Below the pieces are notes generated by a model that had not been told where the DNA came from, did not search any database, and worked only from the letters and a program-made list of their open reading frames with translations. A program made the translations under genes and the position numbers. Below are positions 45,301 through 63,152 of a stretch of 64,000 nucleotides of DNA, in pieces (the first letter of the stretch is position 1; each line of letters begins with the position of its first letter). Origin of the DNA: Lytechinus variegatus (taxonomy: Eukaryota; Echinodermata; Echinoidea; Temnopleuroida; Toxopneustidae); the NCBI RefSeq assembly GCF_018143015.1, contig NC_054755.1, forward strand, positions 8,115,124 through 8,179,123. Direction: 5' to 3'.

Positions 45301-46476
45301 CTCTTCTGCTCTTTCGACGTATAGAATGCCGTATGAGGACATCTTCGGCGGCGTTGTCGGACTGACGGCCGAGCAGGTACGGCTGAGCAATGGGTACTCC
45401 AACGCCTACTGGGGCTGGGGAGGCGAAGATGACGAGCTCTCGGTGAGACTGAAGCGGAAGGGCTTTCAAATCACTCGAGAAACGGAGCACGGCTACTACA
45501 GATCGCTTCATCATAAAGAAAAACAAAAAACACAACTGTGCCCAGAAGTGTAAGTTAATATTTTTAGTTATAATAAATAAGGGGCGTATCTACGGAGGGG
45601 TGGGAGCTGAAGGAGGCACGCGGCAATTAAATGGCCCTCCCTACTTACCAGTGATCAAAACGGCAAAACTAGAATTGGAAGAAAATATTTAACTTAATAG
45701 TTTTTGGTATAATGTTCAATGAAATGTCCTATTTTGATTATTGTACATTAATCTGTAAATGCATCGCAACTCGATTCTGTCGCACGGGTGTTTTTTTTTA
45801 ATAAATATGAATATCATGTATATCTATCTGTTTATGTAAAGCTTTTTTTACAATCACTGGATGTAAAATAGACAAAATGTCTCGAAAGATTATCCAGTAA
45901 GTTATTACTGAACCCCCCCCCCCTTTGGTCCACAAAAATATACTAGATACAAATTCCATCGCTAAAATAACCATACATCAATTTTAGACATCCTGACAGA
46001 ATCATACGAAATTGAGAAAACGTCAATGAGACAGATGGAAGAAATAATGTAATTTTCTAGTAAACAAATGAATACAATATTCATGAATATTTACTTTCCT
46101 GTCAACTGACATCGGTGTTTTGGTTATATTGCTGCTACCCTGTTTGGCGTTCAACGATTTAAAGCAACGTTGAGCTGGCGCTATAGCTGCACAGTGCAAA
46201 ATAAATTTTGGGTGTATTTCTGTTTCAGATTTCTATTTCGAACACTGAAATATGGATTTTCATTTTTATTTTCATGACAGGGACTGCCTCTACAACAATT
46301 TCCAGATGCGAGCAGACTGGGAAGGCATCAATAATATGACATACTCGGTGGATAATCTCGAGCTATTTCCTCTGTATACCAAAATATCGGTGGATATACA
46401 GAAAGAGGCCTGGAACAGCAATATGCCACCTTGCGAAAAGTTCTCAAACCACGAAGATCATAATCATGATAAATAA
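34278..46476 (+). CDS. GT7 family beta-1,4-GalNAc/galactosyltransferase, seven proposed exons
   Basis: A Golgi type II enzyme that adds GalNAc or Gal in beta-1,4 linkage to terminal GlcNAc. Proposed exons: 34278-34420, 35296-35352, 40565-40827, 42184-42300, 44056-44243, 45325-45549, 46281-46476; all phases fit. If the initiator ATG is split across an upstream junction (AT|G) the product is 396 residues, close to vertebrate B4GALT1. Order of features: short basic tail WRRLTRLRK, membrane anchor LILVVSMFTVVHLV, stem, GGRWRPSDCLPKWK, VAIVVPFRDRKVHL, FNRGLMKNIGY, metal-binding DTD in IFHDTDLIPM (~226-228), the PYEDIFGG strand, acceptor-site WGWGGEDDE (~286-294), and PLYTKISVDI near the end. The two cysteines around the DTD loop are kept. 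Ile stands where mammalian galactosyltransferase has Tyr, which in this family favours UDP-GalNAc. The first two exons rest on phase and context only. Confidence 0.9.
34421..35295 (+). repeat. intron with long (GATG)n/(GAT)n microsatellite
   Basis: About 34425-34930 consists of GAT, GATG and GGT repeats, starting a few bases after the splice donor. Long open frames on both strands here (Met/Asp-rich, Ile-rich, His-rich) are products of the repeat and not genes. 34935-35295 shows nothing recognised. Confidence 0.85.
35296..35352 (+). CDS. GT7 gene, small stem exon (proposed)
   Basis: Acceptor CTCCACCTAG, donor AATG|GTGAGC. It encodes AVNIRLKIGNYCKVPSDN with split Ser and Glu codons at the borders. 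Its phases fit both the exon before and the exon at 40565, which is the main support; stem regions are poorly conserved. Confidence 0.6.
35395..35612 (+). mobile_element. tRNA-derived SINE
   Basis: The head ACTCAGCGGTAGAGCGTCTG and GGATTCGATCCCCGGCC are box A and box B of a tRNA-like promoter. A short body (GTGGTAATGATAACTTTATG) and an (ATT)n tail follow. It belongs to a different head type than the SINE next to it. Confidence 0.8.
35638..35945 (-). mobile_element. tRNA-derived SINE, full length
   Basis: On the minus strand it runs from AGCGTTGTGGTCCAGTGGAT through box B GTGGGTTCAAATCCCAACC, AATTTCCTTCAGCAAGAAAT, CACTCAACCCAGGTGAGGTA, GCTAAAGCCAGGGTAATTAT, AGCGCTATATAAGCAAG and an (ATT)n tail. 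Same family as 58188-58475. Confidence 0.85.
36523..36932. mobile_element. hairpin element with repeated AAGTCCA motif
   Basis: Ends AACGGCCCAAGTCCATTTTT and CTTATGGACTTGGGCCTTTT are inverse. Internal phrases CCCAAGTCCAGG (~36677), CCAAAGTCCATATG (~36726) and CCAAGTCCACTAG (~36764) repeat the end motif inside. Confidence 0.65.
37830..38000 (+). repeat. 12-bp minisatellite GGTAAAAATGGC(A)
   Basis: About a dozen imperfect units of GGTAAAAATGGCAGA-like sequence. The inverse array (TCTGCCATTTTTACC) lies at 40240-40420 in the same intron. Open frames here are repeat artefacts. Confidence 0.85.
38205..38440. mobile_element. TTAA-type MITE (family D) fragment
   Basis: It carries AAAATAGCAGAAAAAAATAA, ATCGGTGAAGGTTTGCGGAA and TGGTGACGTCATTATGTGAA, in family D order, with TGACGTCA at 38339-38346. 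The right half is missing, replaced at 38443 by an hAT-like end. Confidence 0.65.
38443..38545. mobile_element. hAT-like end fragment
   Basis: CAGTGGCGTAGCTATAGGGG followed by CATGGGGGCACG and C/G runs is a common hAT MITE start. The other end is not visible. Confidence 0.5.
38846..39320. mobile_element. MITE family C relative
   Basis: GCTGAAAATGTGATCAAAAT, CGAAGTTATGGAATTTTG and the TTTATGAATATTCATTAG-type middle follow the family C plan. The middle has an inverse pair, ATATTCATTAGATGGGC and ATCAATATTCATGACG, further on. Confidence 0.5.
39415..39765. mobile_element. hAT-like element with GGCGGCGGAAGC ends
   Basis: Left GGCGGCGGAAGC and right GCTTCCGCCGCC are exact inverses. The interior repeats TTTTTTTTGCTTGTCAA and AATTTAGGTTGATGACC patches. 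Related ends are at 27660 and 62398. Confidence 0.65.
40006..40160. mobile_element. family D-like end fragment
   Basis: AAGGGGAAGTTCACACTAAT starts like family D but the following text does not match it. It adjoins the duplicated block as the family D copy at 38205 does. Confidence 0.4.
40240..40420 (-). repeat. 12-bp minisatellite, inverse orientation
   Basis: Repeats of TCTGCCATTTTTACC, the complement of the array at 37830-38000. Confidence 0.85.
40565..40827 (+). CDS. GT7 gene, stem/catalytic-entry exon
   Basis: Acceptor ATCTAG, donor AAG|GTAGGG. It encodes LQSGYNASLKSIDFATLEP through YDYIPGGRWRPSDCLPKWK. The GGRWRPSDC segment aligns with GGRYTPRDC of B4GALT1; the cysteine is the first of the conserved set. 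Confidence 0.93.
41205..41592. repeat. foldback element of ~18-bp quasi-repeats, second copy
   Basis: Same construction as 4597-5010: CCATTTAGTCTATATATACC and CATTTGGTCTAATTGG on the left half, ATTAGACCAACTGGTTATGA, AGACGAAATGGT and GTGATTAGACGAAGTGATGA on the right half. Confidence 0.7.
41610..41725. mobile_element. small MITE with GTCACACTGGAGAAACCG ends
   Basis: Left CACAGTCACACTGGAGAAAC and right GGTTTCGTTGGTGTGACTGA pair as imperfect inverses, with CGAATCCAAA and TTTGGAGCCG inside. Confidence 0.6.
42184..42300 (+). CDS. GT7 gene exon, nucleotide-sugar fold start
   Basis: Acceptor CTCAAG, donor CAG|GTAAGA, 39 codons in phase 0. It encodes VAIVVPFRDRKVHLAILINN then LIPFLQNQKLEFGFFIGEQ, the first beta strand and helix of the GT-A fold (B4GALT1 VAIIIPFRNRQEHL). 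Confidence 0.95.
42314..42424 (+). repeat. (CTTA)n microsatellite
   Basis: About 25 units of CTTA/ACTT with few interruptions. On the minus strand it directly follows the end of the LINE piece and probably is its 3' tail. Confidence 0.9.
42425..42775 (-). mobile_element. LINE 3' end (RT-protein C-terminus)
   Basis: On the minus strand one frame gives FFEIDVRSRTRGHSLKL and another gives FIRSINNWNALPEEAVSASS, then FKSAIERHWKNHPLKF. The RGHS-KL and F-R-NNWN-LP-EAV-A-FK-HW patterns are the C-terminus of many non-LTR retrotransposon polymerases. At least one frameshift separates the two parts, and the rest of the element is missing. An (AAGT)n tail follows. Confidence 0.75.
42808..43025. mobile_element. 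hAT-like non-autonomous element
   Basis: Left AATGGCGTACCTAGGATTTT and right CCCTCCCCTATAGGTATGC are partly inverse. The interior has GACAAGCAAATAAAAAAAGG and GGGTCTTCAAGTTCAAAGG patches shared, inverted, with 30310-30470. Confidence 0.55.
43026..44055 (+). other. GT7 intron sequence, nothing recognised
   Basis: AT-rich with no open frame or repeat that I can place. Confidence 0.4.
44056..44243 (+). CDS. GT7 gene exon with DTD metal site
   Basis: Acceptor TTCAACAG, donor TATCG|GTAAGT. It encodes SNNLQFNRGLMKNIGYRAAT then DCVIFHDTDLIPM and FYGCNGFPRHLAAYTEQLRY. FNR, DxD and the cysteine pair of the family are all present. Confidence 0.96.
44244..45324 (+). other. GT7 intron
   Basis: It contains a MITE at 44947-45178 and C runs at about 44440 and 45255-45270. 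44250-44940 shows nothing recognised. Confidence 0.6.
44947..45178. mobile_element. MITE family G copy (CACTGTAAAAACTG)
   Basis: Ends CACTGTAAAAACTGCGGTGT and ACACCACAGTTTTTGCTCTG are imperfect inverses. The interior is rich in GGTGTTA/TAACACC. A closely similar copy lies at 63153-63392. Confidence 0.8.
45325..45549 (+). CDS. GT7 gene exon with acceptor-binding WGWGGEDDE
   Basis: Acceptor GTATAG, donor GAAGT|GTAAGT. It encodes MPYEDIFGGVVGLTAEQVRL, SNGYSNAYWGWGGEDDELSV, RLKRKGFQITRE and GYYRSLHHKEK. The Ile before FGG is the donor-specificity position. A histidine at the end may be the metal ligand. Confidence 0.96.
45550..46280 (+). other. GT7 last intron
   Basis: Starts with a GGGGCGTATCTACGGAGGGG phrase like hAT-like debris; C run near 45914. 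Nothing else recognised. Confidence 0.45.
46281..46476 (+). CDS. GT7 gene last coding exon
   Basis: Acceptor TTCATGACAG. It encodes DCLYNNFQMRADWEGINNMT, YSVDNLELFPLYTKISVDI and a hydrophilic tail ending NHEDHNHDK with TAA at 46474-46476. SLTYQV...YPLYTQITVDI is the human counterpart. Confidence 0.94.
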
Positions 46477-46482
46477 CGCGAT

Positions 46483-46506
46483 TTTTTTTTTTTTTTTTTT
46501 TTTTTT
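46483..46506 (+). repeat. poly(T) run
   Basis: About 24 T in a row directly after the GT7 stop region; read on the minus strand it is an A tail, possibly of an old retroposon. Confidence 0.8.
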
Positions 46507-46609
46507 AAACAAGTGCACACCTAGTTACCAATAATGCAAATAGCATTTCCATTTATTTGAAAACAGGATAAAAGAGCATTATAGATTAAATGCATTGCTC
46601 ATGGGCATA

Positions 46610-46683
46610 GGTGCCGCGGCCGGGATCGAACCCCGGACTTTCCATGTATAGCCAGGCGCCTTAGACCACTCGGCCACGGCACC
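46610..46683 (-). tRNA. tRNA-like sequence, probably pseudogene or SINE head
   Basis: On the minus strand the 74 nt begin GGTGCCG and end CGGCACC, a perfect 7-bp acceptor stem. The T arm CCGGGGTTCGATCCCGG and D stem GCC/GGC pair, and box A (TGGCCGAGTGGTC) and box B are intact. The anticodon arm CCTGGCTATACATGG does not form a proper 5-bp stem, and the Leu/Ser-like D arm is not followed by a long variable arm. I therefore doubt that it is a working tRNA and give no anticodon. Confidence 0.55.
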
Positions 46684-47477
46684 TCCCTGGCTATGCCACG
46701 GTTTCACCGGTGATACCGATAGTAGAACGATGAAAGCTATTACGTTATTTTGAATGGCTTACCAGCGATCGTTTTGGAGTTGGATTTATTGATGTGTTTG
46801 TACCGTCATACTTATTTATTACAATAGACATGATAAAGGGGTGATTTCATCAGATCCGGTGTTGGTTTTGGTGCTGAAAGGATGGATTAGATGGGCTGCC
46901 CAACCTAGCGCCATGGTGGGTTTGCAAAAAAAATTATACCAAGGAAATTATCGTCAGCTGAACACCTTGTGATGTCTGTCCTATACCACCAGACTCGCTT
47001 TAGGTTTGGTCATAACGATGTAAAAATCCTTCATGCACCAACACCGCATTTCAAATAAACCAGTGGCAATTCTACTGCACTACGGCACCCAGCGGCGTAA
47101 TAAGCTTCCCCCCCCAAAAAAAAAAAAAATGTTAGATATGGCTTTTTTAAGGCGAAATTTAGTTAAAAAGAATGAAATTTTAGTGATAGATTTTGATATA
47201 ATATTCAGAAAATAACACATCCTTCTCTCTTTCCTTTTCTCTTTCTCTGTTGTTTTGTTGTTGTTGTTGTTTTGTCTCTGATTTTTTTTTTTGGGGGGGA
47301 GGGAAAGCGCCATTGACGGAACCTAAATATAAAGGACACTTGGCCCAGAATGAATGCCTTCGTGTTATAAGAGGATTATGCTGATTAATAAAATCTTGCT
47401 CATATTGAGACTTAACCGATGCTGTGATTAAAATGTTACTGGCCTACACAATTCTAGCACACAATTATGTTTTGGTG
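46684..47477. other. no feature recognised
   Basis: Intergenic DNA after the GT7 gene. Short A, C and T runs near 47107-47128 and 47281-47300. Confidence 0.4.
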
Positions 47478-47890
47478 GTGGTGGTGATTACGATGAGGAC
47501 GATGATGGTAATGATGAAAACGATGGTGATGATGATGATGATTGTGGTGATGGTGGTGATGATGATAATAATTATGGTGGTGGTGGTGGTGCAGGTGATT
47601 ATGATTTTGATGCTGAGGAGGAGGAGGAAGATGATGAGGAGGAAGAAGAAGGGATGATGATGAAGATGATGATGGTGATGGTGGTGATGATGATGATGAT
47701 GATGATAGGGATGATGATGATGATAGGGATGATGATGATGATAGGGATGTTGATAATAGGAATGATGATGATAGGGATGATGATAATAGGGATGATAATG
47801 ATGATGATAGGGATGATGATGATGACAGGGATGTTGATGATGATAGGGATGATGATAATGAAAGGGATGATGATGATGAGAGTGATGCTA
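47478..47890 (+). repeat. (GATG)n microsatellite with higher-order unit
   Basis: GAT/GGT repeats; from about 47690 to 47880 a recurrent GATGATGATGATAGG-like unit of about 15 bp appears. Long open frames on both strands are artefacts. Confidence 0.9.
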
Positions 47891-48404
47891 ATTTTTGGCT
47901 CACTTTGTTCGTTCGCTTGCATCCAAAACTCAGCCGCCTCTAAAACATTTCATTATGACACAGCCTAAAATGACGAATGCAATAACCTGACAACACATCT
48001 TTTTCATTTGGCTTATCACTATTTTTTTTCTTTTCCGTTTTGGTACCCCACCACCCCCCCCCCCCATCAGTTATGACCAACATAATTTCATCAACATTTT
48101 CGTCAGACAAGTGGTCAGACCTGAGAACTTTCATTGATTTTTGCTTGGCTGAGAAGCGCAGAAAAAAAAATATGACACTAACGGATTTCCATAGAGTTAC
48201 AACTGATTGGATCAATCCTAACTCTTTGTAAGACGAGGCCCCTATCTATCATTTCGAAAGCAAATTATTTAGGGCTGGTTGTAGAAAGTGTTGGAATCAG
48301 TCGCAACTTTAAAATAAAACACAACGTGACTTTCAGCCAATCAGAAACGCGCATGTAGAACTTAAGGTAATTCTCCCTGCAATGCCAAGTTGTCCCTATG
48401 GTTC
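47891..48404. other. intergenic with MITE end fragment
   Basis: 48184-48242 matches the right end of the element at 1812-2055 (CAACTGATTGGATCAATCCT, AACTCTTTGTAAGACGAGGC). C run at about 48050-48066. Confidence 0.5.
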
Positions 48405-49070
48405 CATGACATTTGCTCCGGCGACAATTGCTCCGATGGAAAATCTGCTGATTAAGTCAACCATACAGCCAAACCTCCGAAACTAAATAAACCATAATGA
48501 TAATCCTTATCTTTACCTTATTCTAAAAAAATATATATGTATATCAAAATCCTAACTCTATAAACATGGAGGTATGCTCTAACAATATTTCAATTTTCAA
48601 TTTATTTATTTTCATTTTCAACAGAAGAACAAAGCAATGAGGTCAAAATAGTTACAATGAACTTATACAGACAAAATGAATTCAGGCATGTACAGTATAC
48701 ACTCTAAAAAATGAAGTGCTAATTCAGCTCTTAAAGAGCGTGTAAGTGACTGCACTTCGGAGTGCTGATTTTTCTCGTTCAAATTTGAACCAGACAAATC
48801 AGCACTCCGAAGCGCAGTCACTATACACGCTCTTTAAGAGCTGAATTAGCACTTCATTTTTTAGAGTGTATGATATTTATCTATAAGTAGAAGTAAAACA
48901 AAACAGAGTAATATATATAAGCAAAATATCATAACCATTATAAAATAAAATTCTGAGAAAATGGAGGGATCCGCTAAAAAGCAGTGCTTGTATTGTGTGG
49001 AACCCTCTAACCATATGCCTTTTGAGATATCAAGGTCGGAGCAAATGTCGCAAGAGCAAATGTCGCGATG
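48405..49070. mobile_element. element with ACATTTGCTCCGGCGACA ends
   Basis: The left ATGACATTTGCTCCGGCGAC plus AATTGCTCCGATGG and the right GGAGCAAATGTCGCAAGAGC plus AAATGTCGCGATGCC are inverse in plan. The palindrome at 48702-48869 lies inside, probably as a later insertion. Confidence 0.5.
48702..48869. mobile_element. near-perfect palindromic MITE
   Basis: The left arm ACACTCTAAAAAATGAAGTG and its exact inverse at the right end bound about 75-bp arms that pair almost fully (GCTAATTCAGCTCTTAAAGA; CACTTCGGAGTGCTGATTT). It resembles family G in its ACACT-TAAAAA start. Confidence 0.8.
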
Positions 49071-49115
49071 CCACTGTCCCGATGCAGAGTTAGCCCGAAT
49101 ACCACAGTTGATCTC

Positions 49116-49400
49116 CTGCTGGAAAGAACACAGTGTCACCGTGTGCTCACACAGTGACTATGTTGAAATATTATTCACACTGTTAAAATGCCGAAATTCA
49201 ACAAGTGTGAAGATATTTTCACACTGTGGACACCTCGACAGTGTGACTGTTCACAGCGTGTTCACATGGTCGACTATGTGAATATGACTGTGATTTAAAA
49301 TGATGAAATGCTCAAATTTGACATTGTGAAGGGGATTTCGCATTGTGTTCCACAGTGTGAACACACTGCGGCATACATGACACAGTGCTCTTTCCAGTAG
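49116..49400. mobile_element. hairpin element with CTGGAAAGAACACAGTGT ends
   Basis: Left CTGCTGGAAAGAACACAGTG and right CACAGTGCTCTTTCCAGTAG are inverse. The interior is rich in CACAGTGTGA/TCACACTGT variants. Confidence 0.75.
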
Positions 49401-50405
49401 GGCATAATCCAATTTCTGATTATTAATTTCATATTCTGTACGTTACATCATTATTTGATAATAATCATCAAGCATCCACCCCCCCCCCGAGCCATTTCCA
49501 TTTTGATTATTCTGTGGAAACGGATCTTTTCCCCCACACGATGATATTATTTCCATTTAACCACTCTGAAAGAAGAGATAAATAAATAAAGGACCAACAT
49601 AATGGCATGAACCTTATAATATGCGGAATGAAAGTATGTGCTTCCTATAACTCCGATGTATGTTTTATTACTAAATGATAAAAATGTGCTACTACTCGAA
49701 TATGAGGGAAATAAAACAAATCTAAGCGCCTTTTATCACCCCGCCTGGCACCTCCGAATTACTTTGATTTAACAAAAATATTTTCACTGAAATATGCATT
49801 TAATACGGGTCTGTCAATAACGAATAGTGTCGCAATGTTTCAGAAAAACCCGGGTTAAAGTTCGCACTCGGCAATCAAATTTCGTTTTCTGGCCTCAAAG
49901 TTCGTTTCTTCACGAATAGCAAAGATCCAACGATGTTTGTCTGTTGAAAAAATGGGTCAATATAGCTATTCGGAAAGACAGGTAGCGCGGTATCTCGAGT
50001 AGCAAGCAATATGGACTAAACCTGTTATTTGCATCATTGGACTTTGATCATTAGCGAACTCACAGTGGTGAAGTACAATAAAAATCCACCGCGTCGTACA
50101 AATAAATTGCATTATTTTTGTGCATTGCTATTTTCACATGCTGTCGTTGGCACTTTGCGTTGTGAAACATAAAAATATAATTCAGAACATTTGAATTATC
50201 CTTAGTTTGTGGTATTGAAATCGAAAGAAGCGCAACGTGAGCTGTTGATTTGGTGATAGGTCCATGATTTGGTGCAGTATTATCACTGCAGTGAAATTAA
50301 GAGACATTTACCTGTGCGGACATCGTTCTTTCAGGAGACAAATTATATACTGTTGCTTGAGGGCGGATATAGAAAACGTCGGTCGGATATTATCTTGTCT
50401 CAACA
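49401..50405 (+). promoter_or_regulatory. upstream region and 5' UTR of LAMP-like gene
   Basis: Largely repeat-free sequence before the start codon. The last 120 bp are less AT-rich. No TATA box at a convincing distance was found; assignment by position only. Confidence 0.35.
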
Positions 50406-60356
<9,951 letters not shown>

Positions 60357-61037
60357 AACCTTTAGATTCAGGCAATGTTTTTCGTTGACGAATAACAATT
60401 TTAAGAATCCCGGTTGGTGCGTCGCAAATCTCTTTGTAAAATTACGCACGACTGTATGCACGACTGGTGATCCCATATTGCGCCAAAAGATACATCCCTA
60501 TGTTGCTGATTTAGCACCTAAGAAAATATTCCAATCAAATGAATTCAATCATGGTTTATTTTGTATAAAAAACAATACATGTTACAAAGCCAGAAGGCTG
60601 AAATTAACATGTTTACAAGAAAACGTTCACAAGTCATGGATAAAAGCAAACAATTACAATTTACAATGTACATAGATAATAAATAAATTTCAAAGAGCAA
60701 GTGTACATGAAATTCATTAAATATAATAAAATAGAACGAAAAAAAGAAATACAATATTAAAAAGTGATGAATATTAGATAATTAAAAATTCAAATCGTGT
60801 GTAACGTCATAACTTTACGATTAGCTTCATGAAACACGCCCCCCCCCCGGAAGGCTCCCACTGACGAAAAACTTGCCTACTCCACAACGCCTGATCAAAA
60901 TATGTCTCAGCTTGATTGGTCTTGCTTGGTAATGTGATAATTGGGGCATGTTCTCCAATCAATACTTCCTACATATTTAAATATTGTAGTTGGTATGACA
61001 CTGAGACCAATCATCGTCTTTAACGAACTCAACCGAA
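60357..61037 (+). other. LAMP-like 3' UTR and flank
   Basis: AATAAA occurs twice at 60678-60687, about 325 nt after the stop. Beyond it nothing is recognised except a C run at 60839-60848. Confidence 0.5.
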
Positions 61038-61202
61038 CAGTGTTTCATAAAGCTGTTCGTAAGTTAAGAGCGACTTTAAGAACGACTGGTGACCCTTTCC
61101 TACGCGCTTAATACCTCGCCAATGAATACACCATTTACCACAAGAAAGGATCACTAGTCGTTCTTAAAGTCGCTCTTAACTTACGAACAGCTTTATGAAA
61201 CG
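61038..61202. mobile_element. MITE family B copy, near-perfect hairpin
   Basis: GTTTCATAAAGCTGTTCGTA at the left and TACGAACAGCTTTATGAAAC at the right are exact inverses, and arms of about 60 bp pair with few mismatches. It is the best preserved family B copy. Confidence 0.88.
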
Positions 61203-61617
61203 GTCACCTGATCGAATTGGCGTTTCCGCAACCGCGGCGGAGAACGCTTTCAAGAACAGAGAAAATATATTGTTAAATGCCCTTCAGGACAAAGAACAAC
61301 CAAGAAGTCTTTGTCGAAAATCTGCCAATCAAACCAGCTGTTTTGCCTTGGAATCTGGAAACTTTGAACAACCTCATTTATTTGCATTTTTTCGTCAGCT
61401 TTGAAACTTAGGACGAGACCGCTGTATCGGTTCACCAATTTTCGTCAAAGACCTCCGAAGCTGTTCATTGTCATTTGAGGGGCATTTTCAATTCATCTAC
61501 CGTGCTCTTAAATCCATACCCGTTGCAGTTGTAAGAACAGTTCGGCTGTGGAAATCTATAGGACGATGAACCTCGGCCTTTTATTTATGCACATAATCAG
61601 TCTGCAATACGTCTTGG
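61203..61617. other. no feature recognised
   Basis: Intergenic DNA. The open frame at 61195-61404 starts inside the MITE end and resembles no family known to me. Confidence 0.35.
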
Positions 61618-62205
61618 GAAAACAAAATGATCAGCTCAATCGCTTAGCTTAATTGCCCTCTCGCTCAAATGTATTCGCTTGGATACAATTATTAATATTC
61701 TATGGTTCACCGTAATTACAATAGTGCGATTCCGTGTACAAAATTGATTTATCGACTTTGTTTACGTATCATGTTGTAATGGATTTTCGAAAAACTGACT
61801 ATATACACTAAAAATTATAAGCTTGTAATAATCAAACATAACAACACAACATAATTTTCCTGGAAAAAACGATTGTGTCCAATTTTCATGTTTTGGGGTT
61901 TTTTTTCAAATGATGTTTTGGAAAACAAAATGATCAGCTCAATCGCTTAGCTTAATTGTCCTCTCACTCAAATGTATACGCTTGGATACAATTATTAATA
62001 TTCTATGGTTCACCGTAATTACAATAGTGTGATTCCGTACAAAATTGATTTATCGACTTTGTTTACGTATTAAGTTGTAGTGGATTTTCGAAAAACTGAC
62101 TATATACACTAAAACTTATAAACTTGTAATAATCAAACATAACAACACAACATAATTTTCATGGAAAAAACGATTGTGTGCAATTTTCATGTTTGTTTAT
62201 TTTTT
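61618..62205. repeat. tandem duplication, 302-bp unit, two copies
   Basis: AACAAAATGATCAGCTCAAT begins at 61621 and again at 61923. The copies agree almost base for base through CACAACATAATTTTC and CATGTTT with few changes, so the duplication is young. Confidence 0.9.
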
Positions 62206-63152
62206 GAAATGATCTTGTCGTGGATGATAGTGTAAATGTATTTTGAAGATGATGGATTATGAGTCATTATTTGAGAATTCACTGGTTTTATTCTTACACA
62301 CGTCAGCAGAATATCTTGCAATTATGTCGTAATATATTTTCATATTTTAAAAGTTACATATGTTCATGCATGTTTATGTATCAACAGTGCAAGGACAATG
62401 GCGGCGGAAGCCCCCAAAATTAGAGGAGGTCTACCTGAAATTTTGCGATGGACACATGTAAAAAAATTTGACAAGCAAAAAAAAAAGGTCATCATAAATT
62501 CACCCTTTCTTAGACCCCGACTGATAATCCTTTTGCTTTTAATTTCATTATTACAATTATTAGAAAAAGTCGTGTTTTATGTTTGTTGAATCTTTCTGCC
62601 AAAATCTTTATTTCAAGAATTACTTTTTGCAATATATCTAAAGAATATTCTGTTACGAGATTATCTAGGTTAGTTCTTAGAATAAACGTTCTATTAATTT
62701 GTTACGTTACTTCATTCAAACTTTTCTGTTCATTTCCTTTACCATGTTTACTGACAAGATCTCTCTATGAGGGGTGAAATTTCGAGATAGACATCATGCG
62801 TTCATAGAGCTTTAACATTTTGACTCATTGGGTGATTTCAAGTTCAGTGTAGACCTTTTGGTGTTGGTGTAAGGTTATTTTTTACACGATTATAACATCA
62901 AACATAAAATAAAGATGGTCCCGAAAAGTCACTCACTAGTTGTTGGGATGTCAATAATGTGATCTGGATCAGTTTTACAAACTCTTAATAAGTTTGGGAG
63001 CTATAAGGGATGCAATCCAAATATGAACACCAACACCAAGGCCAACACCGGACTTGAGATCACCCACTATACCTCCTTTTCATTTGTTGGCTGGGAGAAG
63101 AATTCACTTGCACCATCACTTTCCTTCTTTCATTCAACATTATCATGATTAT
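62206..63152. other. intergenic, hAT-like fragment at 62398-62490
   Basis: ATGGCGGCGGAAGCCCCCAA, GTCTACCTGAAATTTTGCGA and GACAAGCAAAAAAAAAAGGT match the debris at 27660 and 39415. The rest, 62500-63150, shows nothing recognised. Confidence 0.45.

Noticed and set aside
47454-47903. Ser- and His-rich minus-strand frame of 149 codons
   Set aside because: Translation of the GATG array only.
61195-61404. Possible small gene after the LAMP-like gene
   Set aside because: The start lies in a MITE end, and there is no family signature or splice support.
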